Assembly (NCBI GenBank): GCA_025357775.1
Contig: JANXOQ010000367.1
Location: 1 to 6,973 of the forward strand
From: Ferruginibacter sp.
Lineage (GTDB): Bacteria; Bacteroidota; Bacteroidia; Chitinophagales; Chitinophagaceae
Direction: 5' to 3'
DNA length: 6,973 nucleotides
A program made the position numbers and the translations under genes. Positions 1 through 6,364 of this stretch are shown here, in pieces; the first letter of the stretch is position 1; the number at the start of each line of letters is the position of its first letter. The notes under the pieces were generated by a model. That model searched no databases and was not told where the DNA came from. It saw only the letters and a list, made by a program, of their open reading frames with translations.

Positions 1-603
1 TTAATTTATTGGGCAAATGATGTGTACAAGCTTAGCTGGGCTAATAAAACCTTGCTTAAATTTTTTCCTGATAGTATTTACAAAGCGCTCAACATCCCGT
101 TTAGGCTAGCAGAAGGTATGAATTTGCATTTTTACTTTATGTGGTTTTTTACTATTAATGGAGTTGTATATTTTTTTTACTTACTGTTTTCTAAGGAGTA
201 TAAATTAATTTTTCCTAACAAGCTTTCTCTAAAAGAAGCATGGCAAGTAATATTGCACGATTTGCATATTAGAAAAGGATTGCCACCTCAGCAAAAATAC
301 AATGCAGCACAACGGCTAGCATATACTGGTATTATTTTTTTAGGTTTTGCAGTTGTTATTACTGGCTTGGCGGTTTATAAACCTGCTCAGTTGTACTGGC
401 TATGCGATATGCTAGGTGGCTACGAGTGGGCTAGAATAGAACATTTTACAATTACAATTTTATTTATACTGTTTTTTATAGTGCATATTGTACAAGTAGC
501 CATTGCAGGGTGGAGAAATTTTAGTAGCATCATTACTGGTTTTGAAGTTGTAAAAGAAACTCAATCATCATCTATAAAAGAGAAGGTAGAAAATGAAAAA
601 TGA
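1..603 (+). CDS. Cytochrome b561-type membrane subunit (5' end outside window)
   Basis: The frame is open from base 1 to a TGA at 601-603, giving 200 residues. The GTG at 22 is unlikely to be the real start, because the residues before it (IYWAND) fit the end of the first membrane helix of thiosulfate-reductase-like cytochromes b. Roughly 30 N-terminal residues are probably missing. Counted from base 1, hydrophobic helices lie at about 42-62, 105-125 and 147-168. H148 and H162 (13 residues between them, in the last helix) and H43 at the head of the first visible helix are candidate haem b ligands. The stretch KYNAAQRLAY before the second visible helix is also family-like. Such proteins carry electrons between quinones and a periplasmic partner. 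The overlapping downstream molybdopterin gene is the obvious partner, by inference. The fold call is fairly sure; the exact enzyme complex is not. Confidence 0.85.
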   Translation, partial: LIYWANDVYKLSWANKTLLKFFPDSIYKALNIPFRLAEGMNLHFYFMWFFTINGVVYFFYLLFSKEYKLIFPNKLSLKEAWQVILHDLHIRKGLPPQQKYNAAQRLAYTGIIFLGFAVVITGLAVYKPAQLYWLCDMLGGYEWARIEHFTITILFILFFIVHIVQVAIAGWRNFSSIITGFEVVKETQSSSIKEKVENEK

Positions 604-1348
604 ATCCATTTTGGTAAATGATAATTTTGTAAAACGTAAAACAATTTTTTCTTTTGTTGTTTTTATATTATTTTTATGTGTTAGTATTTTTGCTTGGAAA
701 AAATTACAACAACAACCAAAAGTTGATGGAGCATTGACAACTCTTAGAAAAGGATTAGAATTAAATGAATTTATTTTTGCAAACTTTATGTTTAATGATA
801 AACACTTGAGCAAAGTGTATGCTAAAAACTTAGCAGCTGCAAGGGTTCGTGTAAATGGAGATGTTGGTTTAAAAAATAATATTGATACTGCAAATTGGAA
901 ATTAAATTTAGTAAAAAGTATTGGCGATACTTTGCAAATAACTTTAGCAGAAATAAAAGCTCTGCCAAAAACAGAAATTACATTCAGTTTTAAATGCATA
1001 GAAGGCTGGAGCCAAATAACAAACTGGGGGGGCGTACGATTTAGTGACTTTGTAAATAAATATGGGCTTAGTAAGCAAAGTAAAATGAAGTATGTGGGCA
1101 TGGAAACACCCGATAGCACGTACTATGTAGGTATAGATATGCCTAGCATGATGCAAGAACAAACAATTCTCTGCTACGAAATGAATGGGCAAGCACTTCC
1201 ATTGAACCAAGGTTATCCGCTGCGATTAATTATACCTGTAAAATATGGCGTAAAACATCTAAAAAGAATTGGTACATTATTTTTTGCCGATACCAAACCA
1301 AGAGATTATTGGTATGAACTTGGGTATGATTATTATTGTGGAATGTAA
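593..1348 (+). CDS. Membrane-anchored sulfite-oxidase-family molybdopterin oxidoreductase
   Basis: This 251-residue protein has one N-terminal membrane segment (about 17-35) followed by an Oxidored_molyb (PF00174) domain. The motif FKCIEGWSQITNW (133-145) matches the molybdenum-binding core of the sulfite oxidase/MsrP (YedY) family, so C135 is the expected Mo ligand. A later stretch around 195-245 (MNG, GYPLRLIIPVKYG, then W240 and GY) is the usual end of that fold. The ATG at 593 lies inside the preceding cytochrome gene (11-bp overlap), and AGAAGG at 581-586 sits 6 bases before it, suggesting translational coupling. Oxidoreductase domain plus haem b subunit recalls MsrP-MsrQ, but the cytochrome is of the b561/thiosulfate-reductase type rather than clearly MsrQ. 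The catalytic domain is probably periplasmic. There is no classical twin arginine: the basic patch before the helix is K14-R15-K16. The substrate cannot be told from sequence. Confidence 0.88.
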   Translation: MKNESILVNDNFVKRKTIFSFVVFILFLCVSIFAWKKLQQQPKVDGALTTLRKGLELNEFIFANFMFNDKHLSKVYAKNLAAARVRVNGDVGLKNNIDTANWKLNLVKSIGDTLQITLAEIKALPKTEITFSFKCIEGWSQITNWGGVRFSDFVNKYGLSKQSKMKYVGMETPDSTYYVGIDMPSMMQEQTILCYEMNGQALPLNQGYPLRLIIPVKYGVKHLKRIGTLFFADTKPRDYWYELGYDYYCGM

Positions 1349-1446
1349 TATTATTGTAGAGTTATTGTATAAAATAAATCTTAGAGTATGAGAAATTTAT
1401 ATGAAACTTGAATTTTATTAATTTGTATTTTTTTATTTAATTGTAA

Positions 1447-1728
1447 GTCTTCCACAAAAAATCTGCTGATAGTATTTACAGTAGGAACTTACAGAAGCAT
1501 GTACCTCTTGCTATTCTTACAACTCCTTTGCCCACTAATAAACAAGAAATGAATTAGTTATTCTTCAACAATACTAATTTACTTGAAAGTGTAGACGCTA
1601 CAAAAGTTATAGATACTCTTTATAAAAAGAAATTAATACAACCTATGATGCTTGTAGCATTTGATGGTATAGAAGAAGATTATGGTTTTTTAACAAAGCT
1701 TTCCACACAAAACAAATTGTTTAATTAA
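1447..1728 (+). pseudogene. Decayed fragment of an esterase-family (alpha/beta hydrolase) gene
   Basis: One frame after the TAA at 1444-1446 reads a protein-like segment, meets a TAG at 1555-1557, and continues in the same frame to a TAA at 1726-1728. The first part contains DSIYSRNLQKHVPLAIL and TTPLP. The second contains VDATKVIDTLYKKKLIQPM, then MLVAFDG and EEDYG. This order (strand, P-rich turn, N/D-G-like loop, helix ending in L-I-x-P, strand, then E-Y-G) resembles the N-terminal third of Bacteroidota putative esterases of the enterochelin-esterase type (PF00756). No signal peptide or start precedes it. The catalytic Ser, Asp and His regions that should follow are absent in all three frames before the next gene. 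I infer a gene truncated at both ends plus a nonsense mutation. The family assignment comes from recalled motif patterns, not a search. Confidence 0.6.
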
Positions 1729-1740
1729 CCAGTATTTAAT
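1727..1740 (+). repeat. 14-bp intergenic repeat, copy 1
   Basis: AACCAGTATTTAAT occurs here, right at the end of the esterase relic, and again at 5763-5776 after the amylase gene. The match ends abruptly on both sides. Its role is unknown and it may be chance in AT-rich DNA. Confidence 0.4.
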
Positions 1741-1782
1741 TTCAAATCGGTATTAAATAATTTTAATTAGATTTTATAAAAT

Positions 1783-1790
1783 TACTTTTG
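1783..1790 (+). promoter_or_regulatory. Promoter -7 element for the thioredoxin-like gene
   Basis: TACTTTTG fits the Bacteroidota -7 consensus TAnnTTTG exactly. It ends 17 bases before the TTG start at 1808, so transcription would begin around 1795-1797 with a leader of about a dozen bases. No good TTG is seen at the -33 position (only a T-run near 1761), so the promoter rests on the -7 element and its position. Confidence 0.5.
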
Positions 1791-1807
1791 TATCAAAATT
1801 ATGTATT

Positions 1808-2305
1808 TTGAAAAAAATATTGAGTACTCTTATTTTTGAATTATTTGCCTGTTTTGTAATGGCGCAAACTGTTGTAGACACAGAGCCTGCATATAAAAGG
1901 TTGCCAAATGTGCCGCCATTTGCAATTACACTTGTAACCGATAGTAGCATTTTTGCCAAAGAAGATTTAAAGAAAAGGAAACAAACACTTATTATTTTAT
2001 TTAGTCCTGATTGTGGGCATTGTGAACATGCAACAACAGAACTTTTGGCTAAATACGAATCTTTTAAAAATATTCAAATTGTAATGGCAAGCAATATGGA
2101 TTATGATATGGTAAAAAAGTTTTATGAAAAATATAATATTGCTGCCTATCCAATTATAAAAATGGGAGTAGATAAAAATTATTTTTTGGGTTCATTTTAT
2201 AAGCTTACCAGTTTTCCAACAATTTTTTTATATAATAAAAAAGGGAAGTATAAAGCTACATTTAACTCTAGTAATACTATAGAAGATATTATAGCTGCAT
2301 TGTAA
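1808..2305 (+). CDS. Exported thioredoxin-like protein (CGHC)
   Basis: This 165-residue protein has a signal-peptide-like N-terminus: MKK, a hydrophobic stretch, then MAQ at about 18-20. The rest is one thioredoxin-fold domain. The redox motif is C69-G-H-C72 in FSPDCGHCEHA, and the family's cis-proline is P137 in SFPTIFLY, followed by the usual strand and NKKGK turn. It probably acts as a thiol-disulfide reductase/isomerase or haem-linked thiol factor of the TlpA/ResA-like class in the periplasm. The CGHC motif is more PDI-like than the CxPC of many TlpA proteins. The start appears to be TTG at 1808: the ATG at 1801 is in another frame and stops after 12 codons, while MKKILS fits a signal peptide and the leader length fits the promoter at 1783-1790. 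It appears monocistronic. The substrate is unknown. Confidence 0.85.
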   Translation: MKKILSTLIFELFACFVMAQTVVDTEPAYKRLPNVPPFAITLVTDSSIFAKEDLKKRKQTLIILFSPDCGHCEHATTELLAKYESFKNIQIVMASNMDYDMVKKFYEKYNIAAYPIIKMGVDKNYFLGSFYKLTSFPTIFLYNKKGKYKATFNSSNTIEDIIAAL

Positions 2306-2345
2306 AAGTGTGCAATAAAAAGTCAGTTTAAAATAATACAATTTT

Positions 2346-2359
2346 TACTTTCGAAAGTA
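2346..2359. promoter_or_regulatory. Perfect 14-bp palindrome containing a promoter-like -7 element
   Basis: TACTTTCGAAAGTA is its own reverse complement. Each half strand reads TACTTTCG, one base from TAnnTTTG, so it could be a -7 element, an operator, or both. It lies in the 144-bp gap between the thioredoxin-like gene and cmk, about 90 bases before the cmk start. No clear TTG stands at the -33 position. If used, it would give cmk a leader of about 85-90 bases. Confidence 0.4.
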
Positions 2360-2415
2360 TTAGTAGAAATAAAAATAATGCATTTAAAAATCAATAATTC
2401 TCTTTTAACTAGATT

Positions 2416-2445
2416 TTGTTAATTATCATAAACTTCTCAAATTTG
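2416..2445 (+). promoter_or_regulatory. Candidate cmk promoter
   Basis: TTG at 2416-2418 is followed after 19 bases by CAAATTTG (2438-2445), which matches TAnnTTTG except for the first base. The spacing is ideal for a Bacteroidota sigma factor. The -7 element ends only 4 bases before the cmk ATG at 2450, so the transcript would be leaderless or nearly so. The palindrome at 2346-2359 is an alternative promoter. Confidence 0.4.
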
Positions 2446-2449
2446 TACA

Positions 2450-3133
2450 ATGGATACAAACAAAATTATTATTACGATTGACGGTTGGTCATCTTGTGGT
2501 AAAAGTACATTAGCAAAGCAATTGGCAAAAGAGTTAAACTATGCATACATTGATAGTGGAGCCATGTACCGTGCAATTACTTTATATTTTTTGCGCAATC
2601 ACATTGATTGGACAGATAATTTAGAAGTAAAAAATGCATTAAACGAAATTACCTTATCATTTGAACCAAATGCAAAAACTGGCGACTCAGAAATATTTTT
2701 GAATGATGAAAATGTGGAGTATCTTATTAGAGATTTAATAATAGCAGATAAAGTAAGTGATATAGCTGCAATAGCTGTAGTGCGTTCGTTTGCAGTAGCA
2801 CAACAACAATTAATGGGTACAAAAAAAGGGATTGTAATGGATGGTAGAGATATTGGTACAACTGTTTTTCCTACTGCTGAAATAAAATTTTTTATGACAG
2901 CCGATATATCTGTAAGAGTAGAACGTAGGTTTAAAGAAATGTTTGAAAAAAATCCTAATGTAATTTTGGAAGAGGTAATGCATAACCTAGAAATGCGAGA
3001 TTATATAGACTCTCACAGAGAGGTAAGCCCTTTAAAAAAAGCAGAAAATGCTATAGTGCTTGACAACACCAATATAGGTATGGAAGAGCAATTAGAAATT
3101 GCTTTAAAATTAGTAAATCAATTTATTGGCTAG
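2450..3133 (+). CDS. cmk: Cytidylate (CMP/dCMP) kinase
   Basis: This 227-residue protein has the length and motif order of bacterial CMP kinase, which phosphorylates CMP and dCMP with ATP in the cytoplasm for nucleic acid and phospholipid precursors. The P-loop is G12-WSSC-GKST (12-20), a Bacteroidota-like variant of the usual GPSGSGKST. YIDSGAMYRA (33-42) is the CMP-binding segment, VSDIAAIAVVR (102-112) is the family-specific helix, and MDGRDIGTTVFP (130-141) is the conserved GRDIGT block. DYIDSHREVSPLKKA (184-198) and IVLDNT (202-207) form the lid and final strand. The ATG at 2450 puts the P-loop strand at the very N-terminus, as expected. The gene ends 2 bp from the stop of the convergent ispH. 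In several other bacteria cmk and ispH are neighbours in the same direction; here they face each other. Nothing appears broken. Confidence 0.97.
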   Translation: MDTNKIIITIDGWSSCGKSTLAKQLAKELNYAYIDSGAMYRAITLYFLRNHIDWTDNLEVKNALNEITLSFEPNAKTGDSEIFLNDENVEYLIRDLIIADKVSDIAAIAVVRSFAVAQQQLMGTKKGIVMDGRDIGTTVFPTAEIKFFMTADISVRVERRFKEMFEKNPNVILEEVMHNLEMRDYIDSHREVSPLKKAENAIVLDNTNIGMEEQLEIALKLVNQFIG

Positions 3134-3135
3134 TT

Positions 3136-4374
3136 TTATATTACTTTGGTTAAATATTGTTCTTTTAAAATTGTTAGTTTTTCCACATTGTTTTTTATAG
3201 CAGCTATTTTGTTTATTACGGCTTCTACCATTGCATCGGGGCAGCTTGCACCACTGCTTATCAATATTTTTATTCCACTTTTTTTAGATAAAAAATTTAC
3301 AGTTTCTTTTTCAGTATGAGTATGTAGGTCGAAATGAAAAATAGAATTATCTTCTGTGATTTTATCTGCTCCATTTATAAAATATGTAGGAAGTTTTTCT
3401 TCGCATAGCTCTACCAAATGTGAGGTATTGCTGCTATTGTACCCACCTACTACAATGGCAAAATCTGCCTCTTGCTCTAGTAAACCATACAATGCAGATT
3501 GGTTATCGAGAGTAGCGTAGCAAAGAGTATCTCTTGTATCAGCAAATCTTTCTGCAATATTGGTATCTAACAATTTATATTTTTCAACCATAATATTTTT
3601 TAAATAATCAGCAATTGCTTGTGTATCGCTGGCTAGCATAGTGGTTTGGTTTATTACTCCTATTCTTGCTAAGTCTTTTTTTACATTAAAATTTGTAGAA
3701 AATCTATCTTCAAATTCTGTATAAAATTGTTCTGCATCTTTTTCGCCAGTTATATATTTGCCAAGCTCTATTGCTTCTTTCATATCATTTACAATAACGG
3801 TAGCCGTATTTTTTGCTGCATGAGAAAAGGTAGCCCGGGTTTCTTCATGCGTAGGTTTGCCATGTACAATTACTGAGTAGTTTTTCTTGGCTATTTGGTC
3901 GCCACGGTTCCATACTTTTTCTACAAAGGGGCAAGTAGTATTGTATTTTTCGGTAGAAATGCCTAGTGCTTTTATTTTTTCTTCAATCAATAATGTTGTC
4001 CCAAATGCTGGAATGATTACCACATCTTCGGCAGTTAATGATTCAAAAGGAATAAGCATATTGCCTTTTGTATCTTGTAAAAATTGTACACCACGAGCCA
4101 ATAAATCTGCATTTACTTGTGGGTTGTGTATCATTTCGCTTAGCAGAAAAATACGCTTGTTAGGGTTTTCATCAATCGTTTTAAAAGCAATTTCTATTGC
4201 GTTTTCTACCCCATAACAAAATCCAAAATGGCGTGCAAGATAAATTTGTACATCACCCAAATCTAATAGGGTAGAGGTAAAATCTTTCTTCATTTTATCA
4301 GCCTCTTTTCTTTTTTCTTTAATGGCAGATATTAAAGAACTTTTATAAGTAAATGGTATTGTAAATTGTTTCAT
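3136..4374 (-). CDS. ispH: 4-hydroxy-3-methylbut-2-enyl diphosphate reductase
   Basis: The 412-residue product is the long Bacteroidota form of IspH (LytB), the last enzyme of the MEP isoprenoid pathway, which reduces HMBPP to IPP and DMAPP using a [4Fe-4S] cluster. The cluster cysteines are probably C53 (in FGFCYGVENA), C148 (in TTCPFVEKVW) and C285 (in DTLCYATLDNQ). Other conserved blocks are HNPQVN (83-88), HGKPTHEET (171-179) with the catalytic acid region, INQTTMLAS (241-249), GGYNSSNTSHL (310-320) and SSGASCPD (373-380). The ATG at 4374 is supported by a well-placed promoter just upstream and by an N-terminal extension (IPFTYKSSLISAIKEKRK) that I recognise from Bacteroidota homologues. 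It converges on cmk with 2 bp between stop codons and no visible terminator, and it is divergent from the amylase gene. Confidence 0.97.
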   Translation of the reverse strand: MKQFTIPFTYKSSLISAIKEKRKEADKMKKDFTSTLLDLGDVQIYLARHFGFCYGVENAIEIAFKTIDENPNKRIFLLSEMIHNPQVNADLLARGVQFLQDTKGNMLIPFESLTAEDVVIIPAFGTTLLIEEKIKALGISTEKYNTTCPFVEKVWNRGDQIAKKNYSVIVHGKPTHEETRATFSHAAKNTATVIVNDMKEAIELGKYITGEKDAEQFYTEFEDRFSTNFNVKKDLARIGVINQTTMLASDTQAIADYLKNIMVEKYKLLDTNIAERFADTRDTLCYATLDNQSALYGLLEQEADFAIVVGGYNSSNTSHLVELCEEKLPTYFINGADKITEDNSIFHFDLHTHTEKETVNFLSKKSGIKILISSGASCPDAMVEAVINKIAAIKNNVEKLTILKEQYLTKVI

Positions 4375-4389
4375 AATAAAAATTGATTA

Positions 4390-4418
4390 CAAAGGTACGT
4401 TTTACCGTAAATTGCCAA
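4390..4418 (-). promoter_or_regulatory. ispH promoter (Bacteroidota type)
   Basis: Read on the minus strand, TTG (4418-4416), an 18-base spacer and TACCTTTG (4397-4390) match the Bacteroidota -33/-7 consensus TTG and TAnnTTTG in full. The -7 element ends 15 bases before the ispH ATG at 4374, giving a leader of about ten bases. This is the best promoter in the window. Confidence 0.75.
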
Positions 4419-4454
4419 CTTCATTTTGTTATAACATTATATAAAAAATTTAAA

Positions 4455-5738
4455 ATGAGTGATAGTTTTTTTACAACTTCTGCATTTTTAAAAAATGCAA
4501 ATATGTACGAAGTAAATATTCGACAATATACAACTGAAGGAACTTTCAATGCACTTGCTACACATTTGCCAAGGCTAAAAGATATGGGTGTAGAAATATT
4601 GTGGCTAATGCCTATACATCCAATTGGATTATTAAATAGAAAAGGTTCGTTGGGAAGTTATTACTCAGTACAAAACTTTGAAGCTGTAAACCCAGAGTAC
4701 GGTACGCAAAATGATTTCAAAAACCTGGTGCAAAATATACATGCGCTTGGTATGAAAATAATTATAGATTGGGTAGCCAACCATGCAGCTTGGGACAATG
4801 TATGGATAGAAAACAATCCTGATTTTTTTTTAAAAGACGAACAAGGAAATTTTAAAAATGCATTTGATTGGGATGATGTGATACAAATAAACCATGAAAA
4901 CGAAGGTGAACAAAAAGCAATGATAAATGCTATGAAGCATTGGGTTACCAATTATGACATAGATGGTTTTAGAGCAGACCTTGCACACCTTACCCCACTG
5001 CCATTTTGGATAAACGCACGCTTACAATTAGCACCATTTAAAAAAGATTTAGTATGGCTTGCAGAAACTGAAGAACCAAGCTATCACCAAGCATTTGATA
5101 TTTCTTATACCTGGAAATGGATGCATGCAGTAGAACTATTTTGCAAAAAGGAAAAATCATTATTTGATTGTTTTGCCATTTTACAAGAGCATAAAAATAT
5201 TTTTCCTGCAAGTGCATTGCGGTTATTTTTTACAGCCAACCATGATGAAAATAGTTGGAATGGTACCGAGTATGAAAAGTATGGACTGTTTGCAAAAGCC
5301 CTTGCAGTATTTGCATGTACATATATAGGTATTCCACTTGTGTATAGCGGGCAAGAACTACCAAATAAAAAACGATTGCAATTTTTTGATAAAGATCCAA
5401 TAGAATGGCAACCCACTGTAGAGTTGCATAATTTTTATAAAACACTGTTTGCGCTTCGTAAAAGAAATGTTGCATTGTATTCATCTAAAAATACAACCAT
5501 CATTTTCTTTGAAGCGTTATTGGATAAAAATATTTTAGCATACCAACTAAAAAATGAAAACGAAGAAGTTATTGTGTTTTTAAATATGAATGATGAAAGT
5601 ATTTTAGAGTACATTAATTTACCTATAGCAAATAGTTTGTACAAGAATATATTTACAGAAATAGTAGAGGAGATACCTAATAAATATTTACTGAAATTAG
5701 ATGTAGGTTGCTATGTTGTTTTTGAAAAATTGATGTAG
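4455..5738 (+). CDS. Cytoplasmic GH13 alpha-amylase-family glycosidase
   Basis: Starting at ATG 4455 the product has 427 residues. It is a GH13 enzyme with a (beta/alpha)8 barrel and a C-terminal beta domain (about 345-427). The four GH13 signature regions are visible. Region I is DWVANH (105-110). Region II is GFRADLAH, with nucleophile D175. Region III is WLAETEE, with acid/base E204. Region IV is FTANHDEN, with transition-state stabiliser D264. NPEYGT (79-84) is another family block. There is no signal peptide or membrane helix, so it should act on internal glycogen or maltooligosaccharides; the exact specificity is not readable. The frame is open back to 4383, but that extension covers the ispH promoter and looks noncoding. 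A later ATG at 4503 falls right at the first barrel strand, so 4455 is preferred. It is divergent from ispH and no carbohydrate genes adjoin it. Confidence 0.92.
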   Translation: MSDSFFTTSAFLKNANMYEVNIRQYTTEGTFNALATHLPRLKDMGVEILWLMPIHPIGLLNRKGSLGSYYSVQNFEAVNPEYGTQNDFKNLVQNIHALGMKIIIDWVANHAAWDNVWIENNPDFFLKDEQGNFKNAFDWDDVIQINHENEGEQKAMINAMKHWVTNYDIDGFRADLAHLTPLPFWINARLQLAPFKKDLVWLAETEEPSYHQAFDISYTWKWMHAVELFCKKEKSLFDCFAILQEHKNIFPASALRLFFTANHDENSWNGTEYEKYGLFAKALAVFACTYIGIPLVYSGQELPNKKRLQFFDKDPIEWQPTVELHNFYKTLFALRKRNVALYSSKNTTIIFFEALLDKNILAYQLKNENEEVIVFLNMNDESILEYINLPIANSLYKNIFTEIVEEIPNKYLLKLDVGCYVVFEKLM

Positions 5739-5762
5739 ACAAGTAGCTTTAAAAATTTTTAA

Positions 5763-5776
5763 AAACCAGTATTTAA
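5763..5776 (+). repeat. 14-bp intergenic repeat, copy 2
   Basis: AACCAGTATTTAAT, the same as 1727-1740. It lies 24 bases after the amylase stop and immediately before TGACTTTG (5776-5783), a sequence one base from a -7 promoter element. Confidence 0.4.
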
Positions 5777-6146
5777 TGACTTTGCAAATGCAAAAAAAGC
5801 GAAGGCACACATCTAGATAACAAAATATTTTGAGAAAGATTAAAGCTGTTTTAGAGCATTTTTCTATGATATTTTTTGAAACTTATTTGTAAAGTTAACA
5901 TATAACTTATTTCAAAAATTCAATAAATTCTGTTTGATTTTCACAATTAGAATAAAACAAACCAGAATAGAATTTAACATAATTACATTTAAAACTATTA
6001 GCAGATTTATATTTAGTAATTAAAGACCACAACAATATTTTTAGTTTGTGTACAAATTAATGTACATATTTTTTATACTATTAAATTAGCAAAGAGATTT
6101 TCTCTCACATTAATATTAGTAGATTAACAAAGTTGCTTCTTCTTAC

Positions 6147-6172
6147 ATTTTATGGGTTTATACCTATAAAAT
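6147..6172 (+). repeat. Hairpin, 11-bp stem with 4-base loop
   Basis: ATTTTATGGGT (6147-6157), loop TTAT, then ACCTATAAAAT (6162-6172). All pairs are Watson-Crick except one G-U wobble when read as plus-strand RNA. No T-run follows on the plus strand, so it does not look like a standard terminator. Confidence 0.55.
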
Positions 6173-6251
6173 CAATTTGTAAATGAACCTTTTGATATTG
6201 GGGCTAAAATTTAGAAACTAATAAATTACATTAAGTTTATTAAGTTATAAA

Positions 6252-6274
6252 TTCATAATCTCTCAGATTATGAA
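6252..6274. repeat. Perfect hairpin, 10-bp stem with 3-base loop
   Basis: TTCATAATCT (6252-6261), loop CTC, then AGATTATGAA (6265-6274), a perfect inverted repeat. No T-run follows on either strand. It could be an RNA stem-loop, a protein-binding dyad or an end of a degraded element. Confidence 0.6.
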
Positions 6275-6349
6275 ACCTATTTGTTGCACTTATTAATTGA
6301 ACTTACAAAAATTTTAATAGCTAATTTAATATGTTACCAAAACGTTCTA

Positions 6350-6364
6350 TTTGTTCCGAACAAA
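6350..6364. promoter_or_regulatory. 15-bp dyad, possible operator
   Basis: TTTGTTC, a central C, then GAACAAA is a perfect 7-bp dyad with one central base. The arms are too close to form an RNA hairpin, which suits a dimeric DNA-binding protein better. It lies about 340 bp before the small gene at 6704 and no regulator gene is in the window. Confidence 0.3.

Noticed and set aside
568..1210. Minus-strand open frames opposite the molybdopterin gene
   Set aside because: They lie antisense to a gene with a clear family motif and show no domain, signal or promoter of their own.
3887..4216. Plus-strand 109-codon frame inside ispH
   Set aside because: It is antisense to the conserved IspH cluster-binding core; low-complexity Ser/Ile-rich translation is typical of a shadow frame.
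4421..4428. TCATTTTG as a -7 promoter element for the amylase gene
   Set aside because: It has one mismatch to TAnnTTTG and no TTG at the expected -33 position, so the evidence is too weak to list.
4383..4454. N-terminal extension of the amylase frame
   Set aside because: It would start at TTG within the ispH promoter and its residues do not resemble a GH13 N-terminus; ATG 4455 is a better start.
4661..5644. Four minus-strand frames inside the amylase gene
   Set aside because: They are all opposite conserved GH13 regions, with no independent coding evidence.
5750..5766. A/T palindrome after the amylase stop as a terminator
   Set aside because: The stem is only A-T pairs with no GC core, so it would be too weak for a standard intrinsic terminator.
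5775..5819. 14-codon ORF (basic peptide) after the amylase gene
   Set aside because: It is too short to separate from chance, has no ribosome site, and overlaps the 14-bp repeat.
5907..6056. 49-codon open stretch on the minus strand reading like a protein C-terminus
   Set aside because: It has no start codon and no recognised motif, and stretches this long are expected by chance in about a kilobase of such AT-rich DNA.
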